Shown: in pieces, positions 7,639-15,715 of the stretch
Layout: the number at the start of each line of letters is the position of its first letter
Position numbering within the stretch: the stretch's first letter is position 1
Assembly (NCBI GenBank): GCA_003153055.1
Contig: PMBV01000078.1
Coordinates: 1 to 23,805, forward strand
From: Myxococcales bacterium
GTDB taxonomy: Bacteria; Myxococcota; Myxococcia; Myxococcales; Myxococcaceae
Direction: 5' to 3'
DNA: 23,805 bases
Made by a program: the position numbers and the translations under genes
The notes under the pieces: model-generated
Databases searched by the model: none
Told to the model about the DNA's origin: nothing
Seen by the model: the letters and a program-made list of their open reading frames with translations, nothing else

Positions 7639-7794
7639 AATGAGCGCTGCCATGGCCCTGAGAGCCCAGCCCACCACAATGGCACCAGTCATGTGCTTGT
7701 TTCCTCTTGGGGCTGCTTGCCTACTGGGCACCGCACCGGGGGCCAGGCATCTTCGATTCTTTGCGTACCGCCCGCGCCGGGCAGCCATGCGCCT

Positions 7795-9519
7795 CTACTG
7801 CTTCGACTCCGGGAACGGGTTCAGCCAGGTGTCGAGGATATCGAAGGTCTCGGAGGTCAACGGCGTGACGTAGAAGCGCATGCGCTGCGCACCCTTGGCG
7901 ATGGGGATCTTGGTGATCTTGTAGATGAGCGCGGAGGACAGGTACACGGAGTCCTTGAACTCCTGGCTCTGCACCGTGCCGTTGTATTGCGAGACCGTCC
8001 CCTGCACCGAGTCCTGCCAAAGGACCATTCCATTGCCAATCTGCTGCAGGGTGATCTGCAGCTTCCCGCCGCCGCCCTCGGTCCGGGCGTCGGCACCGAA
8101 GAGATAGGTGCCGCCGTCGATGAAGGAGCTGATGGGGAGCTCCTGATAGATCTCCTGCACCGCCGGCCCGGCGCACGTGCCGGCGCAATTGGTGGCCAGG
8201 TATCGCACTCCGGGGCCATACCGGGAGTCTCTCGCCGCGGCCGAGGTGCGCAGGCTCCAATTGATGATCGAGCCCTCAGCGCTGTTGCCGCCGCGGTGCC
8301 AGGTCCCGGTGGAGGTATCACCGTTTCCGAAATACCCGCCGCCGCTGTCGAAATGAGAGTGCTGAAGGAGATTCGCCGGCGGAAGCGGCCAGGCAGGGAT
8401 CGCCGGAGACGATGCCATCGTCACACGGGACCAGTCGCGGCAGTCGGCGACGACGTAGCTCACGCCTTGGTAGTCGATGGTGTCCGGTACGGCGCAGCTC
8501 TTCGTCTTCGTCGGCTTGGTCGACGCGGCGTGCCACGATTGCCACATGGTCTTGCCGTATTGCTGGGTGAACCAGAAGACCTCCATGTTCGCCTGCTTGC
8601 CGGCCTCGAATCCGTGGTACGAAACGATGGCGTCCATGTGCTTGATAGGATTGTCGCCAACGCCGCCGAAAGCGACGTTCTTCAGCAGCTCCCACCGAGT
8701 GGCCGGATAGCCGAAGCTACGCGAGCAGATTCCCGGGTAAGAGAGCCCGTCCTGCTCCCAGTCGTTTCCCGCGATGGCGACCTGCGCCGTCCCGCCGGTG
8801 AGGAAGCCGGTGGCTGGGAAGAAGATCCAGCCGTCGCCGTACGAGCAGTTGGCTCCAAAGAATTGCTGCCCGTAGCCGCCTCCGTCGCGCGTGCCCGCGC
8901 CCGAGACCCAGGTCGTGTTGACAGCGTAGTAATCGTAACCGTCCGAGCCGTCGAAGAGGTTGAACCGATTGAAGGGCGGAAAGTCGAAGGCGTGTACGTA
9001 GAGGGCCTTGCCGTTCGCGTCGAGCAAAGGGAAGCTGTCGCCCTGCTGGTACCCGCCCTGATCGGTGTTGTGGTACGTGAGCGGATCGCCGAGCCCTATC
9101 TTGCGGCGTTTCGCGCCCGCCGGGCACTCGAAGTACGGGTCCCAAGCGATGGGGCGGTCCGAACCGTCGACGCAGATCGATCGGGTGATCCAATCGGTCG
9201 CGGTCTTCGAATCGCCGTAGGTCGCCACGGCGAGCGAGGCGTCGGGGGTTGGCCCATTGGGCTGATGCGATGCGTCCCCCGCGCCCGACGCATCGGGTTG
9301 GACGGCGGCACCGCCTGGAGAGGTCGAAGCGTTTGCGCCTGGCGCCGTTGCATCCCGAGGAGACAGCGCGGGGTCCGATCCTTGCGAGGAGGCGTCCACA
9401 GGCGACGACGCCCAGGGAGAAGCGGAGTCTGCCGCAGGCTCTACGCAGCCGCACGACAGCGAACCCCAGAGGAAACAACCGGCAATACCGCTCAAGGACC
9501 AGCAGAGTTTTCGTCTCAT
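7795..9519 (-). CDS. Large secreted lipoprotein of unknown function with C-terminal carbohydrate-binding-like domain
   Basis: 574 residues from ATG 9519, with AGGTGA five bases upstream; a GTG at 9528 is in frame but less well placed. The start MRRKLCWSLSG..FLWGSLSC is a lipoprotein signal with the likely acylated Cys at 23. Residues about 26-95 are a low-complexity Ala/Ser/Pro/Gly/Asp linker. A large aromatic-rich domain follows (about 95-370), with pairs of Cys (ICVDG, FECPAG, GANCSYG, GICSR) and many Trp/Tyr. From about 385 a second domain (NLLQHSHFDSGGGYFG through a beta-rich end) has the look of a CBM or galactose-binding fold. It probably sits on the cell surface and binds or degrades a polymer; no catalytic family was recognised. 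Confidence 0.75.
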   Translation of the reverse strand: MRRKLCWSLSGIAGCFLWGSLSCGCVEPAADSASPWASSPVDASSQGSDPALSPRDATAPGANASTSPGGAAVQPDASGAGDASHQPNGPTPDASLAVATYGDSKTATDWITRSICVDGSDRPIAWDPYFECPAGAKRRKIGLGDPLTYHNTDQGGYQQGDSFPLLDANGKALYVHAFDFPPFNRFNLFDGSDGYDYYAVNTTWVSGAGTRDGGGYGQQFFGANCSYGDGWIFFPATGFLTGGTAQVAIAGNDWEQDGLSYPGICSRSFGYPATRWELLKNVAFGGVGDNPIKHMDAIVSYHGFEAGKQANMEVFWFTQQYGKTMWQSWHAASTKPTKTKSCAVPDTIDYQGVSYVVADCRDWSRVTMASSPAIPAWPLPPANLLQHSHFDSGGGYFGNGDTSTGTWHRGGNSAEGSIINWSLRTSAAARDSRYGPGVRYLATNCAGTCAGPAVQEIYQELPISSFIDGGTYLFGADARTEGGGGKLQITLQQIGNGMVLWQDSVQGTVSQYNGTVQSQEFKDSVYLSSALIYKITKIPIAKGAQRMRFYVTPLTSETFDILDTWLNPFPESKQ

Positions 9520-9941
9520 CAAGGTCACCTTTTGCGGCGGCGCGCGACCGGCAGGAAGCGTGGGACGCCATTCGGGACTTCGAGGACCGTTCTGTACGCT
9601 ACTTTTGCCAGGCCGTACGTTGCTTCATCCGCGCCCGTTCAGGAGTATCGGCGCGGACGCGCAAAAGGTTTCTTCGAAGAATCCGAACGCACGCGCGGAG
9701 GACGGCGGGAGACTGCGAGGCGATTTGCGCGGCGAGTTCCAACAGTCATCCGGCCAGGGCCAGCATGAACCAGAGCAATGGTATGCGCATGACCGGATCG
9801 TAGCGAGGAAACACCGCCAAGCGAGCGCTTGTTTCCAGCGACGGACACATGGCCGGTCTGTTGTTGCCTGGGCGGCCAATGCCTCGGGCGCCAGGTCGTT
9901 TGGCCTCGATGCCGGCGCGGTTCCTGCTAATTTGACCCGCC
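9520..9941. other. Intergenic region without a gene
   Basis: The 422 bases between the two divergent lipoprotein genes show no convincing coding frame. The only structure noticed is a perfect 12-bp palindrome TTCTTCGAAGAA at 9670-9681, about 150 bases upstream of the large lipoprotein and so a possible operator. Both genes' promoters must lie here, but no clear -35/-10 or sigma-54 element was recognised. Confidence 0.4.
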
Positions 9942-10416
9942 ATGATCAGCCTCCGCTTCCTTGGATTCACCGCAGCCATCGTGCTTCTCACCTCGTGCGG
10001 CAGACGGCGACTCGACGACGCTCACGTTGCCATGTCCAGGTGAGGTGACCATCACCTCCCCCGCCGAGGGGATCGCGGTCTCACCGAGCGATTCGCTGAA
10101 CGTCGCGTGGACCGGTTCCATCACCAACAACGTCGTGGTCGTCCGCCCCCCCTACCTCATCTTGCGGACCTACAATTCGCAGAACAACTGCGCACCCGAC
10201 AGCACGCCCTGCGGACCGTACGCGCCTGGCAGCGCTACCGTCACGAAGGTGCTCAACGGCAACGAGTCGAGTGCCACCATCAGCGTCCCCTCCGTCACCC
10301 AACCCATGCCCAGCACCTATCTGCTCGAACTGAGGATCTTCGGCGACAACATCGACAGGCCCGAGGGCACTGGGCTTTGCGCAATGACACGGCGGGTGAA
10401 GCTCGTGCGCAAGTAG
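9942..10416 (+). pseudogene. Small lipoprotein gene with a +1 frameshift at the lipobox
   Basis: ATG 9942 opens a clean lipoprotein signal, ISLRFLGFTAAIVLLTSC, with the lipidated Cys at codon 19 (9996-9998). That frame then runs into nonsense and a stop. Removing one G at 9999/10000 joins the Cys directly to ADGDSTTLTLPCPGEVTITSP and a good 139-residue frame ending at 10416. The mature part is beta-rich (VTITSPAEGIAVSPSDSLNVAW), has four Cys (PCPG, NCAPDSTPC), and ends LCAMTRRVKLVRK. The length and exact lipobox joint make a recent insertion or a sequencing error likely. Function is not recognised; it resembles short Ig-like surface lipoproteins. Confidence 0.6.
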
Positions 10417-10418
10417 CT

Positions 10419-10442
10419 GGGGCGGGCATTGAGCGCCGCCCC
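10419..10442. terminator. GC-rich hairpin between convergent genes
   Basis: GGGGCGG at 10419-10425 pairs with CCGCCCC at 10436-10442 around a 10-base loop, just after the small lipoprotein stop and 39 bases beyond the end of the minus-strand operon. It is placed to stop both converging transcripts, but there is no U-run, so it may be only a barrier hairpin. Confidence 0.4.
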
Positions 10443-10480
10443 GGGCGGGCGTACGACCTAAGGCCTTGAGGGAGACGACC

Positions 10481-11839
10481 CTATTCTCCATCACGAACCT
10501 CGAGGCCTTCGAGGGAGCGCTTCTCGGGCCCGCGAACCAGGCGATCGCCCAGCGCTTCAGTGGCCACGGTCACGGCGATTCGCCCCGCGCGCCAGGCCGC
10601 GCCGATGGTCTCCGAGCCATCGAGGGCCGCCTCGACGGCGGGGATCAGCGCTTCATCGGGCCGCAACGAGAGGGCCATGACGCTCAGCTGAGCCCGGCTC
10701 GGACCGCGCCGGAGCGTGGCCCGGTAATCGACTACCCCAGGGATGGGAAAGAGCAGCTCGTCGAGAGCTGGGGTGTTGATCTCGGGTGCCTCGCCTGGAC
10801 CGGTGCGGGTCGGGGCCTCGGCGAGACGTCCACGCACCCGCTCGAGGCGTGGCAACGGCGAGCCACACGGGCAGGGGCCAGGGAGGAGCCGCGAACGATC
10901 TCCCGTGCGGTAGCGAATCAGCGGCATGCCTCGTCGAGAGAGGGTGGTGAAGACCACCTCGCCGGGGGTGCCCACTGGCACCGGCTGGCCCGTGGCGGGG
11001 TCGATGACCTCGAAGAACAGCTCCGGCACGCGAAGGTGGTAGCCCGCGTGGGCCGCGCAGTCGACGGCGCCGCCGAGTCCCATCTCGGTCATGCCGTAGT
11101 GCTCGAAGACCTCGCAGCCCCACTCCCGAGCGAGGGTGCGCACGATGGCATCGGGGACGTGATCCGTCGTGAGCAATGCCGTGCGCAGCTCGAGGCGGAT
11201 CCCTCTCATGCTCGCGTACCGGGCGAGCGCCAGCGCCTGCACCGGCGTGCCTACCAGTGACGTGGCGCCCTCGCGCTGGAGCACCTCGAGAGCCCGGGGC
11301 AGCTCGCGCAGGAAGCCGTGAGGAATGGGCGTCACCCCGAGGCGCCGCAGGGCCAGGGCGAGGAGGGCGCCGACGCTCCCCGCTACCTCACCGGGGAGAA
11401 GCACCGCCACGCGATCGCCCGGACCGACGAGGGTCGACATGCCGTGGTGGAAGAAGTCGAGTGTGGCCTCTTGATCATCCCGGGTGAAGTGGAGCCGCTT
11501 CGGCGGGCCGGTGGTGCCCGAGCTCTGGAGCGTCACCACCCGCGCGACCTCGTCTTGGGACACGCACAGCAACTGGCCTCCGTGAGCTCGGAGGTCATCG
11601 GCAGTGGTGAAGGGCAGGCGGGACATCGCCGAGAGCTCCTCGAGACGAGGAGGCCGTCCATCGGGCGCCAGGCGGGCGCGGTAGTACGCGCTCTTGTGAC
11701 AGACCCAGTCGAGGGTCGCTCCCAATCGTTGCAACTGAAAGGCCTCGAGCGCCGCGGGTGTCAGCTCTGTCAGGGCGACGCCGAGCGTCTCCGCGATCCA
11801 CGGGTCGAGCGGCGTTCGGCGTAGCGCGGTGTCATTCAT
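10481..11839 (-). CDS. AMP-dependent CoA-ligase-like enzyme, DVU_1553 family
   Basis: 452 residues, of phenylacetate-CoA-ligase type. It activates a carboxylate as its adenylate; the substrate in this gene set is unknown. Motifs: LQSSGTTGPPK at 105-114 (ATP phosphate loop), EHYGMTEMGLGG (adenine-binding), IRYRTGDRSRLLP (ribose Asp) and a CPCGSPLPR Cys pair as in phenylacetate-CoA ligases. It is the last gene of the operon and overlaps the radical SAM gene by 4 bases (ATGA at 11836-11839). In Desulfovibrio a homologue lies in the aldehyde oxidoreductase cluster, so a part in modifying that enzyme or handling its acid product is plausible but unproven. Confidence 0.85.
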   Translation of the reverse strand: MNDTALRRTPLDPWIAETLGVALTELTPAALEAFQLQRLGATLDWVCHKSAYYRARLAPDGRPPRLEELSAMSRLPFTTADDLRAHGGQLLCVSQDEVARVVTLQSSGTTGPPKRLHFTRDDQEATLDFFHHGMSTLVGPGDRVAVLLPGEVAGSVGALLALALRRLGVTPIPHGFLRELPRALEVLQREGATSLVGTPVQALALARYASMRGIRLELRTALLTTDHVPDAIVRTLAREWGCEVFEHYGMTEMGLGGAVDCAAHAGYHLRVPELFFEVIDPATGQPVPVGTPGEVVFTTLSRRGMPLIRYRTGDRSRLLPGPCPCGSPLPRLERVRGRLAEAPTRTGPGEAPEINTPALDELLFPIPGVVDYRATLRRGPSRAQLSVMALSLRPDEALIPAVEAALDGSETIGAAWRAGRIAVTVATEALGDRLVRGPEKRSLEGLEVRDGE

Positions 11840-13239
11840 GAGACCCGTCGGAGCCCGTCAGCACCCGGCCGGTACAGCGCCCGTCCGAGCACATCGGTCA
11901 CATTGTAGGCACAGAATGGAATGAGCCGCGCTCCAGGCCCCACCACGTGAATGAAACACTCGCGGACCCGCTCGAGATCGAGGTTCCAGACGTCTTGAAA
12001 GGCCATGCCTGAAATGGAGAAGGACGACTGCTGGCCCTGGGCGAGGAAGGCATCGAAGCTGTCGACTTTCACCCCGGCGACCTCGTCGCTCGCTGAGTGG
12101 CTCGAGAGGGACCAGCGCTGGGCCACGACGCGGCGGGCGGCCTCCGCCTCGGTTCCGGGACAGCAGGTCGACCTCGGTGGGCTGGTTGGCGCTGAGGGTC
12201 CACAGCAGGACGCGCGGCCCGTGGCTGTCGGGGTGAGGCCCCGCGGGGTGCGGAGGAAACTCCCGCTGAACGAGCAGTGCGCGTTCTCGGCGGAGGGCGG
12301 GCGGAGGTGTGAGGCCTTCACCATTCCCCCCGTCTGGGCCTCGAGGCCCCGCATCACCTCGGGGAGCGTGAGGCGGTCGGCATCGATCGGGGCCCGTGGG
12401 TAGCGGCCGAAGTAGCTGACCGGCTGAAAGTGGACGCCCCGCACCGTGGGGCTCCGCTCGAGGGCGTAGGCGACGATGGCCCCGAGCTGCTCCGTGTTCA
12501 CTCGCGGCACGAGCGTGGGCACCAGCACCACCCCGAGCCCGGCCTCGGCGCAGCGCTCGATGGCCTCTGCCTTGAGTCGCGCGAGGGCGGCTCCGCGAAG
12601 GCGCTGGTGGACCGCGTCGTCGACTCCATCGAACTGGAGGAAGACGCAGCCCAGGCCGGCGTCCTGGAGCCGCTGGGCGTAGCCAGGCTCGCGGGCCAGC
12701 CTGAGGCCGTTGGTGTTGAGCTGGAGGAAGGCGTGGCCGAGGGAGCGGCCCAAGGCAATCACCTCGGGCAAGTCGTCGCGCATCGTGGGCTCGCCGCCGG
12801 AGAGCTGCACGTTGTACCGACCGCCGTGCTCCAGGAGGCGCCGGTAGCTCTGCTCGAGCTCGTTCAGGCTCGGCTCACGACCCTCACGGCCAGCGCCCGC
12901 GAAGCAGAACGGGCAGCGCAGGTTGCAGCGAGAGGTGACCTCGAGCAGGACGCAGCAGGTGCGCTGCCGATGGTCGGGGCAGAGGCCACAGTCGAACGGG
13001 CAACCGGTGCTCGTTTGGGTCGAGGGCCGCAGCGGAGGCGAAGGCGGGCGTGGTGGGCCCTCCCAGGCTTCGAAGGCCGGTGGCCCGCGCCAGAGAATGG
13101 TGCGGAAGTCGCCGTGGGCCTGGCAGTGCTTCTCGAGGTAGACGTCGTCACCCTCGGCCACTCGCTGGGCCGGGAGGCGATCGAGACACACCGGGCAGAG
13201 GCTTTCGGTCTCGCCGATGAGGTGCCGTTCGCTACCCAT
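11836..13239 (-). CDS. trsS: Radical SAM protein, TrsS-like
   Basis: 467 residues from ATG 13239, which overlaps the preceding gene by 8 bases; the open frame continues upstream but antisense-like and without motifs. An N-terminal Cys pair LCPVC (15-18) and a Cys-rich GCPFDCGLCPDHRQRTCC stretch (80-96) precede the radical SAM cluster CNLRCPFC (105-112). QLSGGEPTMRDDLP (SAM-binding GGE) and FLQLNTNG follow. The C-terminal part has ISGMAFQDVWNLDLERVRECFIHV and PFCAYN, seen in this family. It should cleave SAM to a 5'-deoxyadenosyl radical; the target is unknown. Between 12152 and 12232 codon usage fits another frame better (see findings), so about 27 residues of the protein may be mis-framed. 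Confidence 0.85.
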   Translation of the reverse strand: MGSERHLIGETESLCPVCLDRLPAQRVAEGDDVYLEKHCQAHGDFRTILWRGPPAFEAWEGPPRPPSPPLRPSTQTSTGCPFDCGLCPDHRQRTCCVLLEVTSRCNLRCPFCFAGAGREGREPSLNELEQSYRRLLEHGGRYNVQLSGGEPTMRDDLPEVIALGRSLGHAFLQLNTNGLRLAREPGYAQRLQDAGLGCVFLQFDGVDDAVHQRLRGAALARLKAEAIERCAEAGLGVVLVPTLVPRVNTEQLGAIVAYALERSPTVRGVHFQPVSYFGRYPRAPIDADRLTLPEVMRGLEAQTGGMVKASHLRPPSAENAHCSFSGSFLRTPRGLTPTATGRASCCGPSAPTSPPRSTCCPGTEAEAARRVVAQRWSLSSHSASDEVAGVKVDSFDAFLAQGQQSSFSISGMAFQDVWNLDLERVRECFIHVVGPGARLIPFCAYNVTDVLGRALYRPGADGLRRVS

Positions 13240-14389
13240 GCAGGCCGACTCCTTGGTCGTCGCCGTCGGTTGCCAGCCAGGTGGCGAGGTCGACGCCCAA
13301 GAACTCCTCCACGGCGCAGGCCACCCGGACGGCGTCGGAGCGTCGGCGCGCGATGGCCGCCAGCGCGTGCTCGGAGTCGCGGCAACGCTCGAGGGCGGCC
13401 CCGAAGCGCTCCCCCAGGCCAACGACGCGATCGCCGAGGACCAGCTTGTCGGCCAGGTACACCACCGCCGACTCGTCGACCAACACTCCGCGGACGAGAT
13501 CGAGGTCCGTATGGGCGCCGACCACGTCGGCCAGTCGAGGGAAGCCGAGGCGTCTGAGCTCTCGGGCACCGGCGCTGGCGTGATCCGGCGAGCCCTTGGC
13601 GAGATCGTGCACCCGGCCGGCCGCGGCGATCAGCGCGAGGTCGAGCGTCAACCCCGCCCGGTTCAGGCGCTCGGCCAGGTGACAGGCCAGCGTCGCCACT
13701 GCCTCTCCATGGCGACGCACGCGCTCCGGCACCTCGGCCTCGGCGAGCAGCGCGGCGCACTCGGCCTGGGTGGGGATTGAGCGATCGCCGAAGGTCCGCC
13801 GCGCACGCTCCAGGTCCTCCGGGGTGTCGAGATCGATGAGCACCCCCTCGTCCAGCACCGGCACCTCGCGCGCCTCATCGTCTCGGGTCGCGAGAATCCC
13901 GCGGAGTCCATCCGTGCCGTCGCTCGTGAGGATGGCCGGGAAAAGGCGAGCGGAGATGATGGGCGGGTGACCTCGGTGGCCATCGAAGGTGGGGTACAGC
14001 ACGGAGGCGTCAGCGTGGTCGAAGGCCCGGCCCAGCTCGGCGACTGTGGAAGAACGTACCGCAGGCATGTCCGCCGGGAGGACGAAGCAGGCCCGTGCCT
14101 GGGGCGCGAGCGAGCGAACTCCCGCCACCACCGAGGTGAACATGCCTTGGGCGTAGGCCGGGTTCTCGACGCAGCGGGCGCCGAGCCGCTCCGCCGGGTC
14201 ACGGAGCGCGTCACCCCGGTGTCCGACCACGACCGCGACGTCGGTCACGCCGGCGCCGAGGAAGCTCCTCACGGCCCGCTCGAGCACCGTCGCATCGCCC
14301 AGCGGGAGCAGCGGCTTGAACGCCTGCATCCTCGAGGAGTAGCCGCCCGCCACGACGATCGCGGCGAGGCCTTCACGGGGCGAGCTCAT
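13232..14389 (-). CDS. MobA/MocA-like nucleotidyltransferase fused to HD domain, DVU_1551 family
   Basis: 385 residues. Residues 1-195 are a MobA-like NTP transferase: IVVAGGYSSRMQAFKPLLPLG (nucleotide-binding loop with the catalytic Lys), VVVGHRG, LPADMPAV (metal-binding Asp) and GHPPIIS. These enzymes put CMP or GMP on molybdopterin, as MocA does for aldehyde-oxidase-type enzymes, which fits the mop gene in the same operon. Residues about 215-340 form an HD domain (RRHGEAVA, RVHDLAKG, SAGARELRRLG, VGAHTDLD), a metal-dependent phosphohydrolase fold. A cytidylyltransferase for the oxidoreductase's molybdopterin cytosine dinucleotide cofactor is the leading inference; the HD role is unknown. 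It overlaps both neighbours (4 and 8 bases). Confidence 0.87.
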   Translation of the reverse strand: MSSPREGLAAIVVAGGYSSRMQAFKPLLPLGDATVLERAVRSFLGAGVTDVAVVVGHRGDALRDPAERLGARCVENPAYAQGMFTSVVAGVRSLAPQARACFVLPADMPAVRSSTVAELGRAFDHADASVLYPTFDGHRGHPPIISARLFPAILTSDGTDGLRGILATRDDEAREVPVLDEGVLIDLDTPEDLERARRTFGDRSIPTQAECAALLAEAEVPERVRRHGEAVATLACHLAERLNRAGLTLDLALIAAAGRVHDLAKGSPDHASAGARELRRLGFPRLADVVGAHTDLDLVRGVLVDESAVVYLADKLVLGDRVVGLGERFGAALERCRDSEHALAAIARRRSDAVRVACAVEEFLGVDLATWLATDGDDQGVGLHG

Positions 14390-14802
14390 GGGTCCTCGCT
14401 CTCGAGCAGCGCGCTCACCTTCTCAGCCACCGCAAGGACGAGCTTGGGGCACACGGAGAGCCGCTTCCTCGGGTCGTCGCCCACTAGATCGTCGCAGTCG
14501 ATGCCGTGCTCTCCGAACTCGTGCTCGAACCACTCGACGAGCTGCTGCACGCGGAACGGGAGCCGCGGATCCTCGACCTCCTTGGGCTCAGCCCGCCCAC
14601 CATGGAGCGCGAGGATGCACGCGCCACCAGCGAGGGCCCCGCACAGCTTTCCCGAGAAGAGCCCGGAGTGGAGCCCGGAGATGGCTCGCACCAGGTCCGG
14701 GTTCGTCTTCCCCTGGGCCTCGAGCGAGAGGATGAGGAGAATCTGACTGCAGCCGTAGCCTTGGAGCGACAGCTCGGCCATTCGCATCGCATCGAACGTC
14801 AT
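14386..14802 (-). CDS. C-GCAxxG-C-C family protein, DVU_1555-like
   Basis: 138 residues from ATG 14802, preceded by GGAAGGAG at 7 bases and overlapping the methyltransferase stop (ATGA). The conserved Cys pattern is visible: GYGCSQ near residue 16, LCGALAGGACILAL in the middle (CGAxxGG core), then DCDD and VCPKLV near the end. This small helical family is thought to bind a metal or iron-sulfur centre or to act in redox chemistry; its biochemical role is not established. Its fixed place among molybdenum-enzyme accessory genes suggests a maturation or electron-transfer function. Confidence 0.82.
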   Translation of the reverse strand: MTFDAMRMAELSLQGYGCSQILLILSLEAQGKTNPDLVRAISGLHSGLFSGKLCGALAGGACILALHGGRAEPKEVEDPRLPFRVQQLVEWFEHEFGEHGIDCDDLVGDDPRKRLSVCPKLVLAVAEKVSALLESEDP

Positions 14803-15521
14803 GACGGCGCTCCTTCCGTGCTGGCACTCTTCGACGTGGTCGCCACCAGGAGGAAGTACCCCGGGCGAGCGCCGTCTCGCGGCCTGCAGTGGGGACCACA
14901 GGTGTGCTCCCAGAGTGGGCTGAGCGAGCCGTGGACCATCACCAAACGAGCGGCCAGCTCGGCGAGGGCCCGGGAGTGGTCCTCCCACATACGCACGGTG
15001 AAGCCCTGGGTGCCGAGGACGGTGATGAGCTCTTCACGAGTCCATTGGCCCGAGGAGCAGCCCGCGTTGTGTCCAGACGAGGAGCGGACGTAGAGGTCGG
15101 TCATCGCCAGGGAGCCTCCCGGCGCGAGCACGCGGAAGCACTCCGAGAGCACCCGCGCCGGGTCCTCCGTCACCGAGAGGACGCACTCCATCAAGACTGC
15201 GTCGACGCTGCCTGCGCGGAGGGGGAGCGCGGCGCCGTCGCCGTGGAGGAGCGGCCCGTGGCCCGCGGCTCGCCCCCGACCGAGGAGGAGCCGGGAGGCA
15301 TCGAGGCCCAGCACCTCGAGGCCGAGGGTGCGCTGGAGATGCGCGAGGGAGGTTCCCGCTCCGCACCCCAGATCGACCAGCCGAGCGCCTCGAGGGAGCT
15401 CACAGCTGGCGATGGCCCGCTCGGTGAGCGCGAGCCCACCCGGCCTCAGGAGCCCGTCACTGGCCGGCTCGATGAGCCCGCTTTCGTACAGGGTGCCCCG
15501 AGTCTCGGCCGCGGGCGTCAC
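14799..15521 (-). CDS. Class I SAM-dependent methyltransferase, DVU_1556 family
   Basis: 240 residues with a standard Rossmann methyltransferase core: motif I LVDLGCGAGTS at 48-58, LEVLGLDAS (acidic ribose-binding strand end), GDGAALPLRAGSVDAVLMECVLS (motifs II/III), and RVLAPGGSLAMTDLY. The C-terminal part carries HNAGCSSGQW and HTCGPHC, extra Cys residues that distinguish this family from ubiquinone-type methyltransferases and may bind metal. Four-base overlaps on both sides (15518-15521 and 14799-14802) tie it to the operon. The methyl acceptor is unknown; a cofactor or protein in the oxidoreductase pathway is inferred from context. Confidence 0.87.
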   Translation of the reverse strand: MTPAAETRGTLYESGLIEPASDGLLRPGGLALTERAIASCELPRGARLVDLGCGAGTSLAHLQRTLGLEVLGLDASRLLLGRGRAAGHGPLLHGDGAALPLRAGSVDAVLMECVLSVTEDPARVLSECFRVLAPGGSLAMTDLYVRSSSGHNAGCSSGQWTREELITVLGTQGFTVRMWEDHSRALAELAARLVMVHGSLSPLWEHTCGPHCRPRDGARPGYFLLVATTSKSASTEGAPS

Positions 15522-15715
15522 TTGTCCTCCAGCATCTGCTCGACCTGGAGCATCTTGCCCAGGGCGAGTCCCTCGGGCACGTGGATCTGCCCACAGCTCG
15601 GGCAGCGGTGGAGCTCGATGGGGAACTCGAAGCCGAGGTACGACGCAATCACCTTGCCGGGGGTGAGCGGCACCTCACAGCGCGCGCAGATCAACACAGG
15701 AGGAACCTGGGTCAT
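15518..15715 (-). CDS. Small four-Cys redox/zinc protein, DVU_1557 family
   Basis: 65 residues with two CxxC pairs: LICARCEVPL near the start and RCPSCGQIHVP in the middle, then a helix ending KMLQVEQMLEDK. The spacing fits a zinc ribbon or a rubredoxin-like metal site. Start and stop overlap the neighbouring genes by four bases each. Homologues always appear with this gene set, which argues for a dedicated partner, such as an electron carrier or a chaperone for the large iron-sulfur protein encoded just upstream. Direct evidence is lacking. Confidence 0.82.
   Translation of the reverse strand: MTQVPPVLICARCEVPLTPGKVIASYLGFEFPIELHRCPSCGQIHVPEGLALGKMLQVEQMLEDK

Noticed and set aside
7576..7692. 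Possible 38-residue minus-strand protein (MTGAIVVGWALRAMAAL start, GAGGAA upstream)
   Set aside because: It overlaps the LysR 3' end in antisense, lacks a clear hydrophobic helix and resembles no known family; the ribosome site alone is weak support.
7770..7782. Hairpin GCCCG-CGC-CGGGC between the convergent LysR and lipoprotein genes
   Set aside because: A five-base stem with a three-base loop and no U-run is too weak to call a terminator in GC-rich DNA.
7693..9768. Very long open frame on the plus strand opposite the large lipoprotein
   Set aside because: No motifs, Arg/Val/Gly-rich composition and no ribosome site; a mirror of GC-rich third positions of the real gene.
9746..9793. Signal-like MRIPLLWFMLALAG on the minus strand
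   Set aside because: The frame stops after 14 residues and no other frame continues it convincingly.
13240..13569. Extending the radical SAM protein upstream by 110 residues
   Set aside because: The extension lies inside the HD-domain gene, is Ser/Trp/Arg-rich without motifs, and ATG 13239 fits the overlap pattern of the operon.
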